Origin: Euborellia annulipes
Lineage: Eukaryota > Arthropoda > Insecta > Dermaptera > Anisolabididae
DNA length: 64,000 nt
Direction of reading: 5' to 3'
NCBI GenBank assembly: GCA_023213315.1
Contig: JAKCPI010005381.1
Span: 1-64,000, forward strand
Numbering within the stretch: position 1 is the first letter of the stretch; every line of letters starts with the position of its first letter. Position numbers and translations under genes: made by a program. Positions 21,398 to 31,393 of the stretch are shown here, one piece after another. The notes beneath the pieces are model-generated. The model was not told where the DNA came from. It saw only the letters and a program-made list of their open reading frames with translations, and made no database searches.

Positions 21398-22584
21398 TAG
21401 GGACACGAAAAAAGTATCGATACTTACTGGTATCGATACTTTTGTTTCGATACTAGTACTTTTTTTACTCGATACTTTACTCATATGAGTACTTGATTGC
21501 CGGTATCGAATGAAAAGTACTCATTCAAATATATATATATTTTTTTTAAGTTTTTTCGACATCTTAGGCCATATATACAGACTTTAAACGTTATACAAAT
21601 ATTTTAATTGCGATTTTGCCAAATAATATCACATATTCTTTTCTATTTTTTTTTTCTCTTGATATAAATAAAAAAGTAAGTTGATATATAGCAAAATGTC
21701 GATATTTTTGGGATAGACTTTATTTCATCATATTCCTAATAATTATTTATTAATAATTGAAAATTTGATACTTTTTAATAAGAACCCTTTCATTTAATAA
21801 CATTAAATTTCTAATTTAATTTTTTTTGTAGGTCTATTTTGCAAACTGTATTCACTACATTTAAAAGTGCGTAAATATCTCTTATTTTGAATTTTCAAGA
21901 TTAAAAAAAAAAAAAAAAAAAAAAAACTTAAAAAAATTCTATTTTTCTAAATTTTAAGCCGTTTAAGGATTATGGGGCTCAAACTTAATATGTATTAAAA
22001 CTATCTGCATATTTTTGTTGTCTTAAAAAAATCCTGAAATTTCAAAATAAGAGCACATTTTCTATTAAAATTTACTTTTCTCTGTATCTCTAAAGCTGTA
22101 TCTGGTCGGGAAAAACTGATGTGATATTTGAATTTATGTAAATTATGAAAAATCTTCTAGAATGGATAATTATAGGCAGGAGCAGTCAATAAATTATCCA
22201 TTCATATCACAGTCACTACTTTGGAATAAATCTTCTAGAATCTCATATCTATATCTTTATTCTTGTGAAAGAAAAAAAGTTCATTTTTGTTGACCAGTGA
22301 AAATGGACATACTTTTATTTTGGCGAAATCCGTATTTTGGTTGAGAAAGCCCCCTCCACCTGGTACTCATTACTTTGGGGTAAATGGCATACCACTATAC
22401 CCCATTGATCTTCCGTTGGGCCCTTTGAACGACGTCAGGAGCCTAAGATGCCGAAAAAACTTAAAAAAAGAGGAAAAATACTCATACTTTAAAAAATACT
22501 CGATACTTGGTGGTATCGATACTTTCCTTTCGATGCGATACCAAGTACAAGTATCGATACTTTTTTTTCGATACCGTATCCCTA
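21398..22584. mobile_element. hAT-A non-autonomous element, degraded
   Basis: Left end TAGGGACACGAAAAAAGTATCG and right end (complement) TAGGGATACGGTATCG, each followed by GTATCGATACTT repeats. Flanking octamers AGGGTGTA and GGTGTGTA agree at six of eight. The same TAGGGATG...GTATCGATAC type is seen at 49018-49863 with a perfect duplication. The inside includes a SINE-1 tail trace near 21553 and a 300-bp segment (about 21930-22290) shared with 59650-60110. No transposase. Confidence 0.6.
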
Positions 22585-22929
22585 GGTGTGTACCAATTTT
22601 TAGCTTGTTCAGAAAAATTCCGTAGTGAAATGCTAATTTGACTGGAGTATAAGAAAAAGTAAATAAATAAATTTTAGCAAACATATTTGATTGTTATTTA
22701 TTTCTTAATATTGAAAATTCTTCATTAGGTAAAGCCACAACAGCTGCTGCATCTGCAGCAGTTTTCTGGGCCATTGCTTGTTATATTCGACTGTATGGAA
22801 GAATTCCGAATTTTTTCTACCCATTATAATAATTTCCAAAATTTAAATTTAATATATATGATTAATTATAAAATAATAATTGTGAGATTTATTTATTCAA
22901 TTTTGATTAACTTTATTTTAAAATTTTTT

Positions 22930-23475
22930 TGTGTCGAGATATATTTAGATTTTCAACATTTGAATTTCAAGATTTAAAATTTATAAGTATGGGAAAATAT
23001 TTATATTTTGTTACCATGGCAACCATTTCTCCTATCTTTTCTATGGAGTACAAGAGTAAAGTGGTCTTCAGAAGATTTCAATTGCAAAATGAGAATATAC
23101 ATTTTATCGAGAATCTAAAAAATAATTGCTTTTTGAATTAAAAAAAAAAATCGGAGCAAATTTTGAGAAAATCGAAAAAAACTGAAAAAGTACATCAGTA
23201 AAGTACTAGTACTTTTTGGCCGATTTTGTTCAAAAGCTTCCTGTCACGTCCCATGGGGGTGCCTAACTTAAATATAAAATTTCAACCTCCTAGCTCTTTT
23301 CGTTTTTGAGATATTTTGTTCACAGACTCACACACACACAGACAGACCATGTCGCGAAAACCACTTTTTTGGATTCAGGGGACCTCAAAACGTGTTTATC
23401 CATCAAAATCTCGACATCGAATTTTTGACATGAATCCAATACTTTCTCTCTATATATATTAAGGTAAGAGAAAGT
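22930..23475 (-). repeat. R1 copy lacking the terminal hairpin
   Basis: From GTGTCGAGATATATTTAG through ATGGCAACCATTTCTCC, CCATGGGGGTGCCTAAC, CACACACACAGACAGACC and AATCCAATACTTTCTCTC to GGTAAGAGAAAGT. The hairpin next to GTGTCGAG is missing. Confidence 0.8.
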
Positions 23476-23557
23476 AAAAAAAAATGCATTTACTTCGTTA
23501 TTTCATAGAATATATCGAGATCTAATTAAGTATTTAATTTAATTATACAATTAATAA

Positions 23558-23864
23558 ATTTATATAATTAGATATTACTTCATGTACCCGAAAAAAGATA
23601 TAAGGGTGTGTGTGCCGCCGGGATTGCACCATGCGCCAACTGGATTGCACCAGGTTGACGGAGGAATTTGTGGCGCCAAATCTGGGTCCAATCCTCCCGA
23701 TGGCTAAATTTGCTTTCCAACTGAGTTCATATACCCGAATGCCGTGCTGTGGTCTAGTGGTAAGGGCACACTGAGCGCAAATCGGTGGATCCGTGGTTCA
23801 ACTCCCGGCGGCACACCCTTATATCTTTTTTCGGGTACATGAAGTAATATCTCATTATATAAAT
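23558..23864. mobile_element. Foldback element with ~70-bp arms enclosing a tRNA-like sequence
   Basis: The left arm (ATTTATATAATTAGATATTAC, CATGTACCCGAAAAAAG, GGGTGTG, GTGCCGCCGGGA, about 23558-23627) is complementary to the right arm at about 23795-23864 with very few mismatches. The spacer holds CACCATGCGCCAACTGG and the tRNA-like unit at 23741-23813. The inner part of the right arm is the 3' end of that tRNA-like unit, so the left arm carries an inverted copy of it. This suggests a snap-back origin from a tRNA-headed repeat. Confidence 0.75.
23741..23813 (+). tRNA. tRNA-like sequence (probable pseudo-tRNA or SINE head)
   Basis: GTGCTGTGGTCTAGTGGTAAG has the A-box layout and GTGGTTCAACTCCC the B-box layout at tRNA spacing. 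An acceptor-like stem GTGCTGT / GCGGCAC pairs with two G-T wobbles. A six-pair anticodon-like stem CACTGA/TCGGTG closes a 7-base loop, GCGCAAA. The loop lacks the usual T before the anticodon and there is no intact D-arm spacing, so I treat it as a degenerate tRNA inside the foldback. Confidence 0.45.
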
Positions 23865-23904
23865 CTCCGTTTCACAGCTTACCTACGCGATATATATAAT
23901 ATCT

Positions 23905-24182
23905 TTTTTTTTTTCTTTTTTTTTAAAACATTCACACTTTTTTCTCATTCACACTCACACTCACACACACATTCACACAGTCTTTTCGGCAACTCAGGCC
24001 ATATAAGACTTTTTACGATATCCGTTATTAATAAATATACATATATGGGGTCCAGGCATTCTTATTTAAGCCATTTGGTATCCAATTGGCTTAAATAAAA
24101 TCATCGGACTGTCTGGGGTCCGAACCCGCGACGTTTGGTATATGAGGTTAGCACGCTAACCTCTACGCCATGCCCCGAGGGC
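23905..24182 (-). repeat. SINE-1 full-length copy with 12-bp target duplication
   Basis: Complete SINE in minus orientation: head CCTCGGGGCATGGCGTAGAGG, B box GCGGGTTCGGACCCC, body, GCC TGAGTTGCCGAAAAGACTG region, GT-rich run, A-rich tail. It is flanked by TATATAATATCT at 23893-23904 and 24183-24194, perfect over 12 bases, as expected for LINE-driven insertion. Confidence 0.92.
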
Positions 24183-24285
24183 TATATAATATCTTAAATA
24201 TTATATATAATTTCTTATTTATATAATTAATAAAATTGCCAAACTTTACGGATCTTACTAGCAGAAAAGTTTTACAACTTTTTTT

Positions 24286-24949
24286 ACTTTCTCTTACCTA
24301 TGTATATATGTAATATATATATAGAGAGAAAGTATTGGATTCATGTCAAAAATTCAATGTCGAGATTTTGATGGATCTTCACGTTTTGAGGTCCCCTGAA
24401 TCCAAAAAAGTGGTTTTCGCGACATGGTCTGTCTGTCTGTGTGTCTGTGTGTGTGTCTGTGTGTGTTCAATTTTAAGCATGAAGGAATTGAGCTATGAGG
24501 TTGAAATTTTATATATAAGTTAAACACCCCCCGGGACCGGAAAAATAAGCTTTTAATCAAAATCGGCCAAAAAGTACTAGTACTTTACTGATGTACTTTT
24601 TCAGTTTTTTTCGATTTTCTCAAAATTCGCTCTAACGTTTTTGATTAAAATTCAAAAATCAATTATTTTTTAGATGCTCTTTCAACCGTATATTCTCGTT
24701 TTGCCCTCAAAATTGTTTGAAGCACACTTTACTCTTGTGCTTCATAGGAAAGATAGGAGAAATGGTTGCCATGGTAACAAAATATAAATATTTTCCCATG
24801 TTTATAATTTTGACATCTTAAATTTCTAATATATTGGCGGAAACTAAATATATGTCGACACGAAAAATCTGGTGTGACAAGCACAGAACACAACTTTCGA
24901 TTACCGAAGGTAAGAGAAAGTTGTGTGCTGTGCGCCAGTCACACCAGAT
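24286..24949 (+). repeat. R1 full-length copy
   Basis: ACTTTCTCTTACC start, (GTCT)/(GT) microsatellite at 24426-24470, GGTTGCCATGGTAAC, terminal hairpin 24868-24949. Both ends sit in T tracts (TTTTTTT before, TTTTTT after). Confidence 0.88.
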
Positions 24950-25342
24950 TTTTTAATGTATGCATTTATATTTCTCTAAAATAAATCAGTCAATTTATGT
25001 GTTGAGCACAAAATCGTATTTCTCTCTCTCTGTGTGTAAATCATTAAAGAAATGATTGATTAAGTAAACGTGTATAATTGTAAAATAATAGAATTATATA
25101 GATAGACAATTTGAATTTCGAATCCCCTCCCCCTCCTCCGGCTCTTCAAAAGATAATTATTAATAGAATCACAACAATAGATTGGCTGATCCTTATTAAT
25201 TCCTCTTGAATAACTCGATTGCAACTGGCAAATGCCCTACAGACAGAGCATTCAATTGAAATTAGACCGAGTCCATCAACAAACGAGAAATAAGCTATTC
25301 AATTGGATAAAATACTAATAAATTGTTGCCTTGGATGAGCTT

Positions 25343-25763
25343 TCTTTCTCTTACCTATATATATGAGAGAGAGAGAAATTATTAGATTCAAAAATTTGAT
25401 GGAAATATTCGTTTTGAGCTCACCTGATTCTGTCTGTCTGTGAACAAAATATCTCAAGAACGAAAAGAGCTAAGAGATTGAAATTTTATATTTAAGTTAG
25501 GCACCTCCCTGAGATGTGACACGAAGCATTTGAACAAAATCGACCAAAGAGTACTAATACTTTACTTATGTACTTTTTCAGTTTTTTACGATTTTCTCAA
25601 AATTCGCTCCAACGATTTTGATTAAAATTCAAAAATCAATTATTTTTTAGATTCTCTTTAAATTGTATATTCTCATTTTGCCAATTAAATCTTCTGAAGA
25701 CCATTTTACTCTTGTACTTCAAAGAAAAGATAGGAGAAATGGTAACAAAATATAAATATTTTC
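25343..25763 (+). repeat. R1 5' part, interrupted by hammerhead foldbacks
   Basis: CTTTCTCTTACCTATATATATG start, short microsatellite, ACAAAATATAAATATTTTC. The R1 body resumes at 26366 after a 602-bp insertion. Confidence 0.8.
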
Positions 25764-25856
25764 ACATAAACAATTTATAGCTGAGATCTTATATTAATAA
25801 AAGGGGTATAAATGAGAGATGCAACTAAGGTTATTTCTTTATTCGTTTAATTCACA

Positions 25857-25899
25857 CAGCTGACGTTTCGATTCCGCGTTTGATACATCCTCAGAGCTG
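25857..25899 (-). ncRNA. Hammerhead motif, first foldback, left arm
   Basis: Minus strand: CAGCT, CTGAGGA, weakly paired stem II, GAAAC, GTC, AGCTG. Stem I is perfect over five pairs. Stem II has decayed, so activity is doubtful. Confidence 0.5.
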
Positions 25900-25922
25900 G
25901 CGAAAAGTCATTATGAAAGTAA

Positions 25923-25965
25923 CCAGCTCTGAGGATGGTTCAAACGCGGAACCGAAACGCCAGCT
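25923..25965 (+). ncRNA. Hammerhead motif, first foldback, right arm
   Basis: CAGCT, CTGAGGA, stem II GGTTC/GAACC, GAAAC, then GCC in place of GTC, AGCTG. The altered cleavage triplet should inactivate it even though both stems pair well. Confidence 0.5.
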
Positions 25966-26083
25966 GTGTGAATTAAACGTATAAAGAAATAACCTTAGCT
26001 GCATTTTTACCCTCTTATTAATAAATATTTTCTTAAGGAAGGTAGATTTGCAGACAGGAGAATAAAAAACTATTTTAATTTCT

Positions 26084-26130
26084 TTTGGTCGACGTTTCGG
26101 ACTCCAACCGCGTCCATCTTCGGTACCAAA
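26084..26130 (-). ncRNA. Hammerhead motif, second foldback, left arm (decayed core)
   Basis: Minus strand: TTTGGT, a CCGAAGA core (CTGAAGA expected), stem II GGAC/GTCC, GAAAC, GTC, ACCAAA. Stem I is six pairs; the core has one disabling change. Confidence 0.5.
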
Positions 26131-26237
26131 GATTGTTAAAAAGCACCCTTCTCGTACACAAAAAGATGCCTTTGTCAATATTGTTCAAATATTTTATAAA
26201 TGCCACAACAAAATCCATTTATGCTTTTTAACTATCC

Positions 26238-26284
26238 TTTGGTCTGGAAGAAGGACGCGATTGGAGTCCGAAACGTCGAACAAA
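26238..26284 (+). ncRNA. Hammerhead motif, second foldback, right arm (decayed core)
   Basis: TTTGGT, CTGGAAGA (one inserted G in the core), stem II GGAC/GTCC, GAAAC, GTC and ACAAA. CCTGGCTGC follows about 45 bases downstream, as in other units. Confidence 0.45.
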
Positions 26285-26365
26285 TGAAATTAAAATAGTT
26301 TTTTATTTTCCTGGCTGCAAATCTTCCTTCCTTAAGATTAATAAATGACAGCCATTTTACACTTT

Positions 26366-26518
26366 TATAAATATTTTCCCATGTTTAGAGGTAAATATCT
26401 TGAATTCTAATATATCGTCGAGAAACTAAACATATTATATGTCTGGTGTGACAATTTCAATTACCGAAGCTAAAAGAAAGTTATGTGCGAAATGTGGACG
26501 AGTCACACCAGATTTTTA
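26366..26518 (+). repeat. R1 3' part after the insertion
   Basis: TATAAATATTTTCCCATG, ATATATCGTCGAGAAAC and a diverged terminal hairpin ending GTCACACCAGAT. It completes the copy begun at 25343. Confidence 0.75.
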
Positions 26519-27209
26519 ATTAAATCTGTAAATTGTATTTAAAATAGAAAAAAAAATGTTTTTTTTTTTACAAACGTTTCCCGTCTAACGAAAAAATCTA
26601 CTTATCCAGAAAATTTTTTGCAATTGATGGAGAGGGAGGGAGAGAGGGGAGGGGTGGGAATGCAAACGCCTAACCATTTCCGAGGGGGCACATTGCAATT
26701 TTTCGCATGAAATCTTCTCAATAGATAATGTAAACTTGACCATTTCATTTCGGAGTGAGGGAAGATCCCCTGAGGGGCCTATTTTGTAGTAAATCAGACA
26801 ACGAGTGATTGTACAAAATTGGCAATCAAAAAGAAAAAATGTTTTTATAGTAAAACCCCTCTTATTCTCCGGCCTCGGATTGACCGGCCTATTCCATATT
26901 AGTATTATAAATTACATATATTTATCATACATTATTTTTATTATTACATCTACATATACTATTATTAATCTCTCTGCTTTATAAGTCATAGACTCCGAAA
27001 CTAGTTGACCAATTTTCATGGAGTTTATTTTAATGGGTCGAGAATTTTCCGAGGGTGCTTATAAGCTATCATTATATCAAATAGCGGACCCCCCCCTCAT
27101 CAGGGGTTCACAAATCTCCAATAGGAAAGCAATGGAAAACAGGTTCTAACTCGCTTTCCGAACAATATATTAATCAAATCTTTAAAAAGAAAAATATTTT
27201 TTTTTTTTA
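26519..27209. other. No gene recognised
   Basis: AT-rich DNA with a GAGGGAGGGAGAGAGGGG tract near 26630. A short CCCCCCCTC tract lies at about 27090. No coding or RNA gene signal. Confidence 0.4.
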
Positions 27210-27543
27210 AATTAGGAGGGGACGGGAGCCTTTCCGGGACACAGCAGCCAGGTAAAATAAAAAAACGTTATGTTCTGTCGCCGACGTTTCGAGCGCTAGT
27301 CGCACTCATCTTCAGGGCAAGCAGAATTGTCAAAAATAAGTACAGGTGGTGTGGTACTGTATATTATTATCATGCATAAACATGTCTGTACAAATTTGCA
27401 TCGTTTTAAAAAGTGCAATGAACAAGACCTTTTCAACACAACTATGCGACTGGAACAGCAAAACGTCGGCGACAGAACATAACGTTTTTTTATTTTTACC
27501 TGGCTGCTGTGACCCGGGAAGGCTCCTGTTCCCTCCTAATTTA
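27210..27543. mobile_element. Hammerhead foldback element
   Basis: The left arm (AAATTAGGAGGGGACGGGAG, GCAGCCAGGTAAAATAAAAA, AACGTTATGTTCTGTCGCC, 27210-27290) is the complement of the right arm at about 27462-27543 with few mismatches. The spacer is about 140 bp. A hammerhead motif sits at the inner end of the left arm and a decayed one at the right arm. Confidence 0.72.
27278..27320 (-). ncRNA. Hammerhead ribozyme motif, intact core
   Basis: Minus strand: TTGCC, CTGAAGA, stem II GAGTGC/GCGCTC (one wobble), GAAAC, GTC, GGCGA. Stem I pairs over five positions with one wobble. The opposite-strand partner near 27437-27473 has lost the GAAA box (CAAAAC) and is not listed separately. Confidence 0.72.
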
Positions 27544-27574
27544 AATATCTATGGCCATCAAACTCAACAATTTA

Positions 27575-27808
27575 TTTTTTTTATTTTTTTAAACACTCAC
27601 ACTTTTTGCCTACTCACACTTACATTCATACAGTATTTTCGGCAACTCAGGCCATTTAAGACTTAACGATACTCGTATGTTATTAATATATCTATTGGGG
27701 GTCCAGGTATTCTTATTTAAGATATTTGGTATCCAAATAAAATCATCGGACCCGCGACCCTTGGTATAGAAGGCCAGCACGCTAACCCCTACACCAAGCC
27801 CGAGGGCA
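27575..27808 (-). repeat. SINE-1 copy, older, internal deletions
   Basis: T-rich tail, AAACACTCACACTTTTTG, CAACTCAGGCCATTTAAGAC, GGGGGTCCAGGTATTC. The head is shortened around GTCCGATGATTTTATTTGG, while A-box sequence GCTTGGTGTAGGGGTTAGCG remains on the minus strand. Confidence 0.78.
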
Positions 27809-27904
27809 AATAAAAATAAAAACTCTTCCTTCCTCTAAAATTTGACATTTCAAAAAGTTTTTCCGCTCTAAGCCCCTCTCCCTAAAATTAAGTTTTTTTT
27901 AATT

Positions 27905-28040
27905 ACTTTCTCGTACCCTATATATGAAATATATAGAGAGAGAAAGTATTGGTTTCATGTCAAAAATTCGATGTCGAGATTTTGATGGATCTTCACGTTT
28001 TGAGGTCCCCTGAATCCAAAAAAGTGGTTTTCGCGACATG

Positions 28041-28108
<68 letters not shown>

Positions 28109-28962
28109 CTGTGTGTGTTCAATTTTAAGCATGAAGGAATTGAGCTAGGAGGCTGAAATTTTATATTTAAGTTAAACATCTCCCGGGACCGACAAAATAA
28201 GCTTTTAATCAAAATCGGCCAAAAAGTACTAGTACTTTACTGATGTACTTTTTCAGTTTTTTTCGATTTTCTCAAAATTCGCTCTAACGATTTTGATTAA
28301 AATTCAAAAATCAATTATTTTTTAGATGCTCTTTCAAATGTATATTCTCGTTTTGCCCTCAAAATTGTTTGAAGCACACTTTACTCTTGTGTTTCATAGC
28401 AAAGATAGGAGAAATGGTTGCCATGGTAACGGAATTTAAATCTTTTTCTTTTTATTAGATTAAAAATCAATTATTATTTAAATTCCCATTTATTTTTATT
28501 TTATTTCTGCCTGTAATTGTTTCGGAGAAAACATATATCTCTCTCTCTCTCTCACAAAATTATCTTCTCTCTTTCTACGCGTTTTAAACTTTCCACCTAA
28601 TCTTCGCATTTGGCCAATGTTAATTTCCTATAGGGATTTGTATGTTAATTTCGATTCAAAAGGGGGTCCCCTTTGGAACTTTTTACACATTTAAAATTTT
28701 TTTTTCCAATTCTTATGAAATTTTGTATTTATTTACGAATCTATATTGTGTATAAAATGTCCAAATATGAGATTAAAATTTTGAAAAATAACCATAGTTT
28801 ATTTGAAGCAGTCAACATTTAAAATGCAAGTTTGAAACTAAGGTGCTATCGGAAACTAAATATATCTCGACACAAAAAATCTGGTGTGACCAGCACAGTG
28901 CACAACTTTCTCTTACCGAAGGGTAAGAGAAAGTTGTGTGCTGTGCGCCAGTCACACCAGAT
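27905..28962 (+). repeat. R1 long form, full length, inserted in repeat B
   Basis: ACTTTCTCGTACC start; a long (GTCT)n(GT)n microsatellite at 28042-28118; R1 body to CCATGGTAACGG; the 440-bp extra segment also found at 16418-16860; terminal hairpin 28880-28962. Repeat B halves lie on both sides (27826-27904 and 28975-29120), which fixes the R1 ends by comparison with 7755-8020. Confidence 0.85.
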
Positions 28963-29084
28963 TTTTTTTCATTCAATTTTACGAGTAGGCCTATTAATAA
29001 AATTTAAAATGAAGTTTTCCTAGGGTGTAAATAATTGAGAAAATGGTATTTCAGACCTCAGAAAGTTCTATTCGCCCCTATCCT

Positions 29085-29103
29085 CCCCCCCCCCCCCCCC
29101 CCT
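29085..29103. repeat. Poly(C) run in repeat B
   Basis: CCTCCCCCCC followed by a longer run of C, then TTGAAATTTATTTTCC. The matching position in 7755-8020 is also C-rich. Confidence 0.75.
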
Positions 29104-29389
29104 TGAAATTTATTTTCCACTCAATTTTAATTTTCATTTAGTTTTTTTTATTCCCGAGCAAGTTTGCGTCTTGGGCCCGAAACGTCATTCATATTTCTCT
29201 CTCTCTTTTTTTTTAATAATTTCTTCTATATAACAATACACTTTCAACTCTAACTAGTAATGGCGTTTGGCTTTTCAATATACCCCCGTTCATTGTTAAA
29301 TATAACAACCACCTTTGGAATATAATTCAAATTTTTGATAATAACGAGAGAGAGAGAGGGAGGGGGGTGGAAGGGTTGATAGGGGTTTG

Positions 29390-29640
29390 GGTGGGGAGAT
29401 AAACGAACGTTGAGACTTTGATAATATAAATACGCATGCGTGGGCGTTGACGGAGGGTCGGACGCAGCATCTAGCAGCCTCCAGGAGCCAGTATTTGACC
29501 GGCCGTCGCGGCGTGCAAATTGTTCAAACGAAATTGGCAACACTAAAGGGGGACATAGAAAAAAAAAAAGCATAGTGCGTGCGAGTGTCAATCAGTCCAA
29601 GTCACGTGACTGATGGGGGAAAATGGCCGGGCTGTGAATT
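29390..29640 (+). promoter_or_regulatory. Candidate promoter: locally GC/CpG-rich patch with TCAGTC initiator and CACGTG
   Basis: The patch contains CCGGCCGTCGCGGCGTGC (about 29500), ACGCATGCGTGGGCG (about 29430) and AAGTCACGTGACT (about 29600). TCAGTC at 29592-29597 fits an arthropod initiator, with CACGTG 8 bases later. It stands out from the AT-rich surroundings and lies just upstream of the exon candidate. No TATA box or clear DPE is visible. Promoter function is inferred. Confidence 0.4.
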
Positions 29641-29731
29641 TCGTGTTGTAATTTTTTTTTTTTTTTTTAAATTTTTAAATTTATATATGTATGATTATTT
29701 GTTAACGGAAACGTCGTTAAAATAGTCCAGA

Positions 29732-29828
29732 ATGAGTGGCTGGCGGCTGGGCTTACTAGCCGCCTGCCTCGTTGCTAACCTCGCCTGCCCAGCGGCCACC
29801 AGTCCACGGAGACACGCGCGCAGTCAAG
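29732..29828 (+). CDS. Candidate first coding exon of a secreted or membrane protein (signal peptide)
   Basis: ATG at 29732 follows CAGA. It opens MSGWRLGLLAACLVANLACP, then AATSPRRHARSQ: a short basic start, a hydrophobic core of about 12 residues, and small residues where signal peptidase could cut (near A21-A22). After 97 bases comes CAAG|GTAGTC, a reasonable splice donor at 29829-29830, giving a phase-1 junction. The codons are GC-rich, unlike the AT-rich neighbourhood, and there is a CpG-rich patch upstream. No downstream exon is recognisable before the repeats near 31.3 kb, so the intron would be long and the protein identity is unknown. It could be a chance frame, but signal peptide, donor and GC patch together make it the best host-gene candidate here. 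Confidence 0.45.
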
Positions 29829-29830
29829 GT

Positions 29831-31340
29831 AGTCAACCGATAACACTTACTATTCACCGCCAATGTAGGCAAATTGTCAGTTAGTGAACGATATATGTAT
29901 GGAGATAGAGGCAGGCAATCAAACAACTGGAAACGTTTATTATATATGGATACTCTTATGCAAATGTGTGTCAAGCGCCAGGTACTGAGATTTGAGAAAA
30001 TTAAAGTTTTTCTGATTTAAATTGTTTTGATTAGATTTTATATCATTTTTTTTTTTGTCAATTGTGCAAGTAAATACTGTAATTATAGCAGATATTCATA
30101 AATTATTTCTACAAATACGACTTTTTTAGAGAATAAACAATAAAATATTATTGCAAAATTCTCTAAGTCCAATTATATTGGTAAAAATGCTTCAAGGTCT
30201 CTTGACACATGATTGCAAATTAATCTATGCACTATTTATATTAATAAAATAATTTTAGATTTATAATTCAAAAATTAAAACGAAGTATTATTATTAAAGT
30301 TCTTTTATGGATATATTTAATACTAGTAAACTTTTAATCAAAATTACATTAATCAATTTGAAATAGTATTAATATTTTAAAATTAAATACAAAGTGATAA
30401 CAAAATTTTCTCATCAATTAATTCCTGAATAATAACATGGAAACCGGAAATCGAAGTTATAATAATGAAATCGACTTAATATTATTTATTTTGTTGTCTT
30501 TTCGAAATCGCATTGATCCTCATCTTCATTATCAGGAATAATATCAAATTAAGTACTGCGAAACAACGTGTTAGGCACATAAATCATTTTTGCAAAATGA
30601 AAATCCTGCATTGAAATATTAGCTGAAATTTGCATTAAATATGAATTTTTCTAGAACATATTTCATAAAAAATACTATTAATTATAGCATTTGACACACT
30701 ATTCCGTGCTTAACTCAATTTTGAATTTTTTTTGGCGCTTGACACACTAATGCGTAACAGGGTCTTCAAAATACTATCCCACAATTGACGTTCATTGTAT
30801 AAATAACATAAGTCAGTGACTTATGATTTGAGAGTGCCTATTAATACTAAAAAATTCAATGATTTAAAACGCTAAAAAGGATAGCATTCCGGAAGAGCAT
30901 GTCCCATTTTATCAGAACATATTATGAAAGTAATTCAGTTGAAAATGATGGATAAAGAAAAAAGATAATAAAATAAACATTTAACACGTTAATAAGTTAA
31001 TCATATCATTTATAAAAAATCAACTTAAAAATAATTACAAAGTCGATCTTGATTCACCAACTCAAAGTAGTTTATGAATGGATCCTTCATCTTATTCTTT
31101 TTAATTATTATATTTGTAACAGATGACAAAGGAGATTGGATAATTTGTTATATAAAAAAACCTTTTTTAGTTAGATATTTCAAATAAAATCATCCTCCAG
31201 CAGGCTTTCTTTAAACGTTAATGTCACCTCAAAAGAATATCGAAGTTTATATCCAAAGTTTTAAAAGAGTATAACTGATCTTGGGCTGTATTATACCCAG
31301 TATATAAACTTTGGCAGTTTCCGCCATAAAAACGCTTAAT
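29831..31340. other. Low-repeat AT-rich stretch, possible intron
   Basis: I see no copy of the window's repeat families and no long frame here. If the exon at 29732-29828 is real this would be its first intron. Nothing else can be supported. Confidence 0.4.
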
Positions 31341-31393
31341 ATGTTGCTCAGAATTCGATTTTCGGTTTAACTGTGGTTTATTTGTAAAAAATA

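Larger units (their letters stand above)
25764..26365. mobile_element. Composite hammerhead foldback insertion in R1, 13-bp target duplication
   Basis: TATAAATATTTTC occurs at 25751-25763 and 26366-26378. In an intact R1 it occurs once, so the DNA between is an insertion. It holds two adjacent inverted-repeat hairpins. The first spans about 25792-26026 with arms of about 75 bp; the second spans about 26031-26337 with arms of about 65 bp. Each has hammerhead-like motifs facing each other at the inner arm ends. No protein is encoded. A Penelope-like origin is inferred from the hammerhead type. Confidence 0.75.

Noticed and set aside
22287..22684. Overlapping 112- and 104-residue frames on both strands
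   Set aside because: They lie in the right end of a hAT-type element with GTATCGATAC repeats and have no transposase motif.
23741..23813. Functional tRNA gene
   Set aside because: Anticodon loop lacks the invariant T and the D-arm is irregular; it is embedded in a foldback arm.
8285..28132. Repeated reading frames beginning MDSCQKFDVEILMDLHVL in several R1 copies (8285, 15279, 24335) and their antisense frames
   Set aside because: They are translations of the conserved R1 nucleotide text, end in the microsatellite and change frame between copies, with no sign of protein-level selection.
29150..29200. Hammerhead at GGGCCCGAAACGTCATTC
   Set aside because: GAAACGTC is present but there is no CTGANGA at a workable distance and no stem I.
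29250..29591. 113-residue minus-strand frame next to the GC-rich patch
   Set aside because: Built from CT/GA-rich simple sequence and GC-rich DNA; no domain, no splice or start context stronger than chance.
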